From contig JBAXOG010000183.1 of NCBI GenBank assembly GCA_037133395.1, positions 1 to 8,835 of the forward strand: a stretch of DNA of 8,835 nucleotides. The letters are read 5' to 3'. Positions within the stretch are counted from its first letter, which is position 1. The number at the start of each line of letters is the position of its first letter. The DNA comes from CAIZQW01 sp037133395 (GTDB lineage: Bacteria; Verrucomicrobiota; Kiritimatiellia; RFP12; UBA1067). Positions 8,501 to 8,835 of this stretch are shown piece by piece. Below the pieces are notes generated by a model that was not told where the DNA came from, searched no databases, and saw only the letters and a program-made list of their open reading frames with translations. The position numbers and the translations under genes are program-made.

Positions 8501-8603
8501 GCGCAGCTTCCTGCGCCTCGCCCGGCCGACAGGCCCAAGCAACAGACAAAACCGCACTGAACAGCCGGAAGCCCTTATGTAATCGATCCCTCATAGAACA
8601 CAA
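5589..8603 (-). CDS. Membrane sensor histidine kinase with an extracytoplasmic GH36/melibiase-like sensor region
   Basis: 1004 aa, read in one intact frame. Residues 4-30 look like a signal peptide (basic RDRLHK, hydrophobic core, then GEAQ). Residues ~38-300 look like a beta-rich N-domain. Residues ~310-560 resemble a melibiase-type TIM barrel: GWCSWYF at 315-321, QIDHGYE at 351-357, YLKLGQFN at 418-425, FADACRSG at 471-478 and GRWFAVDNDV at 501-510. A beta-rich segment (~665-760) precedes one membrane helix (~767-787). The cytoplasmic kinase has ARDLHDDLGSS with phospho-acceptor His811, an N-box (KETVLNVIRH, Asn923), DNGCGF (950-955) and a Gly-rich lid (GGGHGVANIRKR, 965-976); these are HisKA_3 and HATPase_c hallmarks. 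Expected glycosidase catalytic Asp positions are altered, so a sensor role is inferred rather than hydrolysis. The TTG start at 8603 has AAAGGA seven bases upstream; an in-frame ATG at 8594 is the alternative, sixteen bases from it. It overlaps the response regulator gene by four bases. Kinase assignment is firm; the ligand is unknown. Confidence 0.9.
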   Translation of the reverse strand: MCSMRDRLHKGFRLFSAVLSVAWACRPGEAQEAAPSAVEAHVEEGRVVVLKAPGLAVFRGGFSATVVCDGLTNALSSDSGEVVEARSGLSEQTPYGPAIVSRSTIRFEKERVELLFRLETVEGAPAVLLQAGVRNLSDRPVRLLTVSPLAMSGPERAGHAGRAGDGFRVEGSPADWVVTGLNNATPVVTTLDALKADSFLRRRTPLPITKKTAPEGSLEVFEYGGCYRGDGVGFLFGPAGEPVAYIAAFFRSLEPGRTALTLLADMSGVLIAPGETRWGQQVAFFLEKPGAALTRWDAWVAKTHGAQTAQGALSGWCSWYFLKTNTTGQAVLAAAAQTSRSDGRLRPAVIQIDHGYEKKEYSGILETNEKFPEDLTFYAEKIAATGARPGLKLQPPKAVAAASVAETAGRVARMGYTYLKLGQFNLAKGDGGRLTAFERDRDCYAQVRKAAGDSVYILQNDWMQARAGLGFADACRSGYEAERFGVRPIMEEALRAFHLNGRWFAVDNDVYYMATELKDVSPVVGGWPVARTWLSMVGLSCGAAFTSDPWNEERFKSYWRNVEVLTPPAKERTEVLDLCTSREWPRLVGHVKREWGNWTVALLWNPADKEQEVKLDFARIGLDAHRRYAVWSFWDNRYLGVVEGSYTTPFLGPAFSQHLCFTALPKDAYAPTLIGSSLHIYCGAAELKRVTVLPSAMQIELTDAGARDGDLFIYSRFRPVMKDAVGLAVEGIKAAGENVWKVSLRGRRQGEVQKVELVIPQPLTRQFWFWALCALLAVSLAFGGWRFVVAQRLQRDRVLALERARIARDLHDDLGSSLMNIAYLGDSVSSRPGLAPDVLRDIDRVRTESRDLRRALDETVWAVDPEQDTLESLAGYLINVAQELLSRAGIRCRFDFPVVLPAQPVTGDMRHHIFLAFKETVLNVIRHARATEVNIRLAVEQQAYLLVIRDNGCGFDPEGGDGRQGGGHGVANIRKRMAAIGGRCEIVSRPGAGTEVRFLWRLQT
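5593..5605 (-). promoter_or_regulatory. Ribosome binding site deciding the response regulator start
   Basis: GGAGGT (minus strand, 5600-5605) lies seven bases before the ATG at 5592, inside the last codons of the kinase gene. It is the best Shine-Dalgarno sequence in the window and fixes the start of the 206-aa regulator. Confidence 0.85.
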
Positions 8604-8616
8604 TCAAAATTCCTTT
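8604..8616 (-). promoter_or_regulatory. Ribosome binding site favouring a TTG start for the sensor kinase
   Basis: AAAGGA (minus strand, 8611-8616) is seven bases from TTG at 8603 and sixteen from the ATG at 8594. The normal spacing supports TTG initiation; the ATG three codons in would still leave a complete signal peptide. Confidence 0.5.
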
Positions 8617-8639
8617 CTACAGATGCCAAGCAACTGAGG

Positions 8640-8654
8640 TATTGTGATATTGTG
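8640..8654. repeat. Tandem heptamer TATTGTG with 8-bp period
   Basis: TATTGTG occurs at 8640-8646 and again at 8648-8654 on the plus strand, about 40 bases upstream of the kinase start. Direct heptamers upstream of a two-component operon are possible regulator binding sites, but the spacing of 8 bp is less than one helical turn and no second instance was found before the other genes. Confidence 0.45.
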
Positions 8655-8677
8655 TCAAAATAACGCCTTGATCGCAA
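8649..8677 (-). promoter_or_regulatory. Weak promoter candidate for the kinase-regulator operon
   Basis: On the minus strand TTGCGA (8672-8677), 17 bases, then CACAAT (8649-8654), each matching 4 of 6 consensus bases. A perfect TTGACA also lies at 8653-8658 but has no matching -10. The -10 candidate overlaps a tandem heptamer, which could be an operator. Low certainty. Confidence 0.25.
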
Positions 8678-8799
8678 GAGACTCCTGCAGAAGATTAGCA
8701 CGTTGCTCATCCTTTCTTTTCTCATGAAGCGCAAGCATTGTCTGTCCCCCTGTACACAAAAAGTATTTATGCTAAAAGGACTATTCCACACACAGGGAG

Positions 8800-8834
8800 G
8801 GACGAGCGTCTGCTCGTCCTAGGCACGCAGACGC
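8800..8834. repeat. Palindromic element with two alternative stems at the window edge
   Basis: GGACGAGC (8800-8807), loop GTCT, then GCTCGTCC (8812-8819) is a perfect eight-pair stem. A second perfect eight-pair stem uses GCGTCTGC (8806-8813) and GCAGACGC (8827-8834), sharing bases with the first, so the two cannot form together. No T-run follows on either side. It could be a REP-like dispersed repeat or a terminator remnant of a gene outside the window. Confidence 0.6.
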
Positions 8835-8835
8835 G

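Noticed and set aside
8516..8540. Lipoprotein signal in the sensor kinase (Cys25)
   Set aside because: Sequence before the Cys is AWA; Trp at -2 and no Leu at -3 do not fit a lipobox, so a standard signal peptide is preferred.

Overview
The window carries four complete protein genes, all on the minus strand, so transcription runs from high to low coordinates. It looks like a polysaccharide-degrading bacterium of the PVC superphylum, most likely Verrucomicrobiota or Kiritimatiellota. The evidence for this is GC-rich coding DNA, a secreted protein with autotransporter-associated beta-strand repeats, a GH29 alpha-L-fucosidase family enzyme with its own discoidin-like domain, and a membrane sensor kinase of the type these bacteria use to control glycan loci. 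The lineage is inferred; there is no rRNA or marker gene here.

Layout in transcription order. (1) 8604-8835: upstream region with a strong palindrome at the window edge, a tandem heptamer and a weak promoter candidate. (2) 8603-5589: an unusual sensor, with an exported glycosidase-like region related to clan GH-D/GH36 melibiases, one membrane segment, and a cytoplasmic HisKA_3/HATPase histidine kinase. (3) 5592-4972: its NarL/FixJ-type response regulator, overlapping the kinase stop codon by an ATGA junction. (4) 4711-4971: intergenic leader with a small hairpin close to the next ribosome binding site. (5) 4710-1828: a large secreted Gly/Ser/Thr/Asn-rich beta-strand repeat protein. (6) 1597-1827: spacer with an exact 24-bp tandem duplication and other short repeats. 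(7) 1596-205: the exported GH29-family enzyme. (8) 1-204: noncoding, with two palindromes.

Proposed working model (inference). The periplasmic glycosidase-like domain binds a sugar or oligosaccharide without cleaving it, because by eye alignment the catalytic nucleophile Asp is Gly and other active-site positions are also changed. Binding would control His811 of the kinase, which would phosphorylate Asp55 of the response regulator. The regulator would then act on its own operon and/or on the adjacent surface protein and fucosidase genes. No SusC/SusD pair, transporter, sulfatase or other degradative enzyme is in the window, so this is either an edge of a larger locus or a compact four-gene unit.

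The most unusual item is the glycosidase-like/histidine-kinase fusion with a seemingly disabled active site. No RNA genes, CRISPR arrays, transposases or convincing intrinsic terminators were seen.
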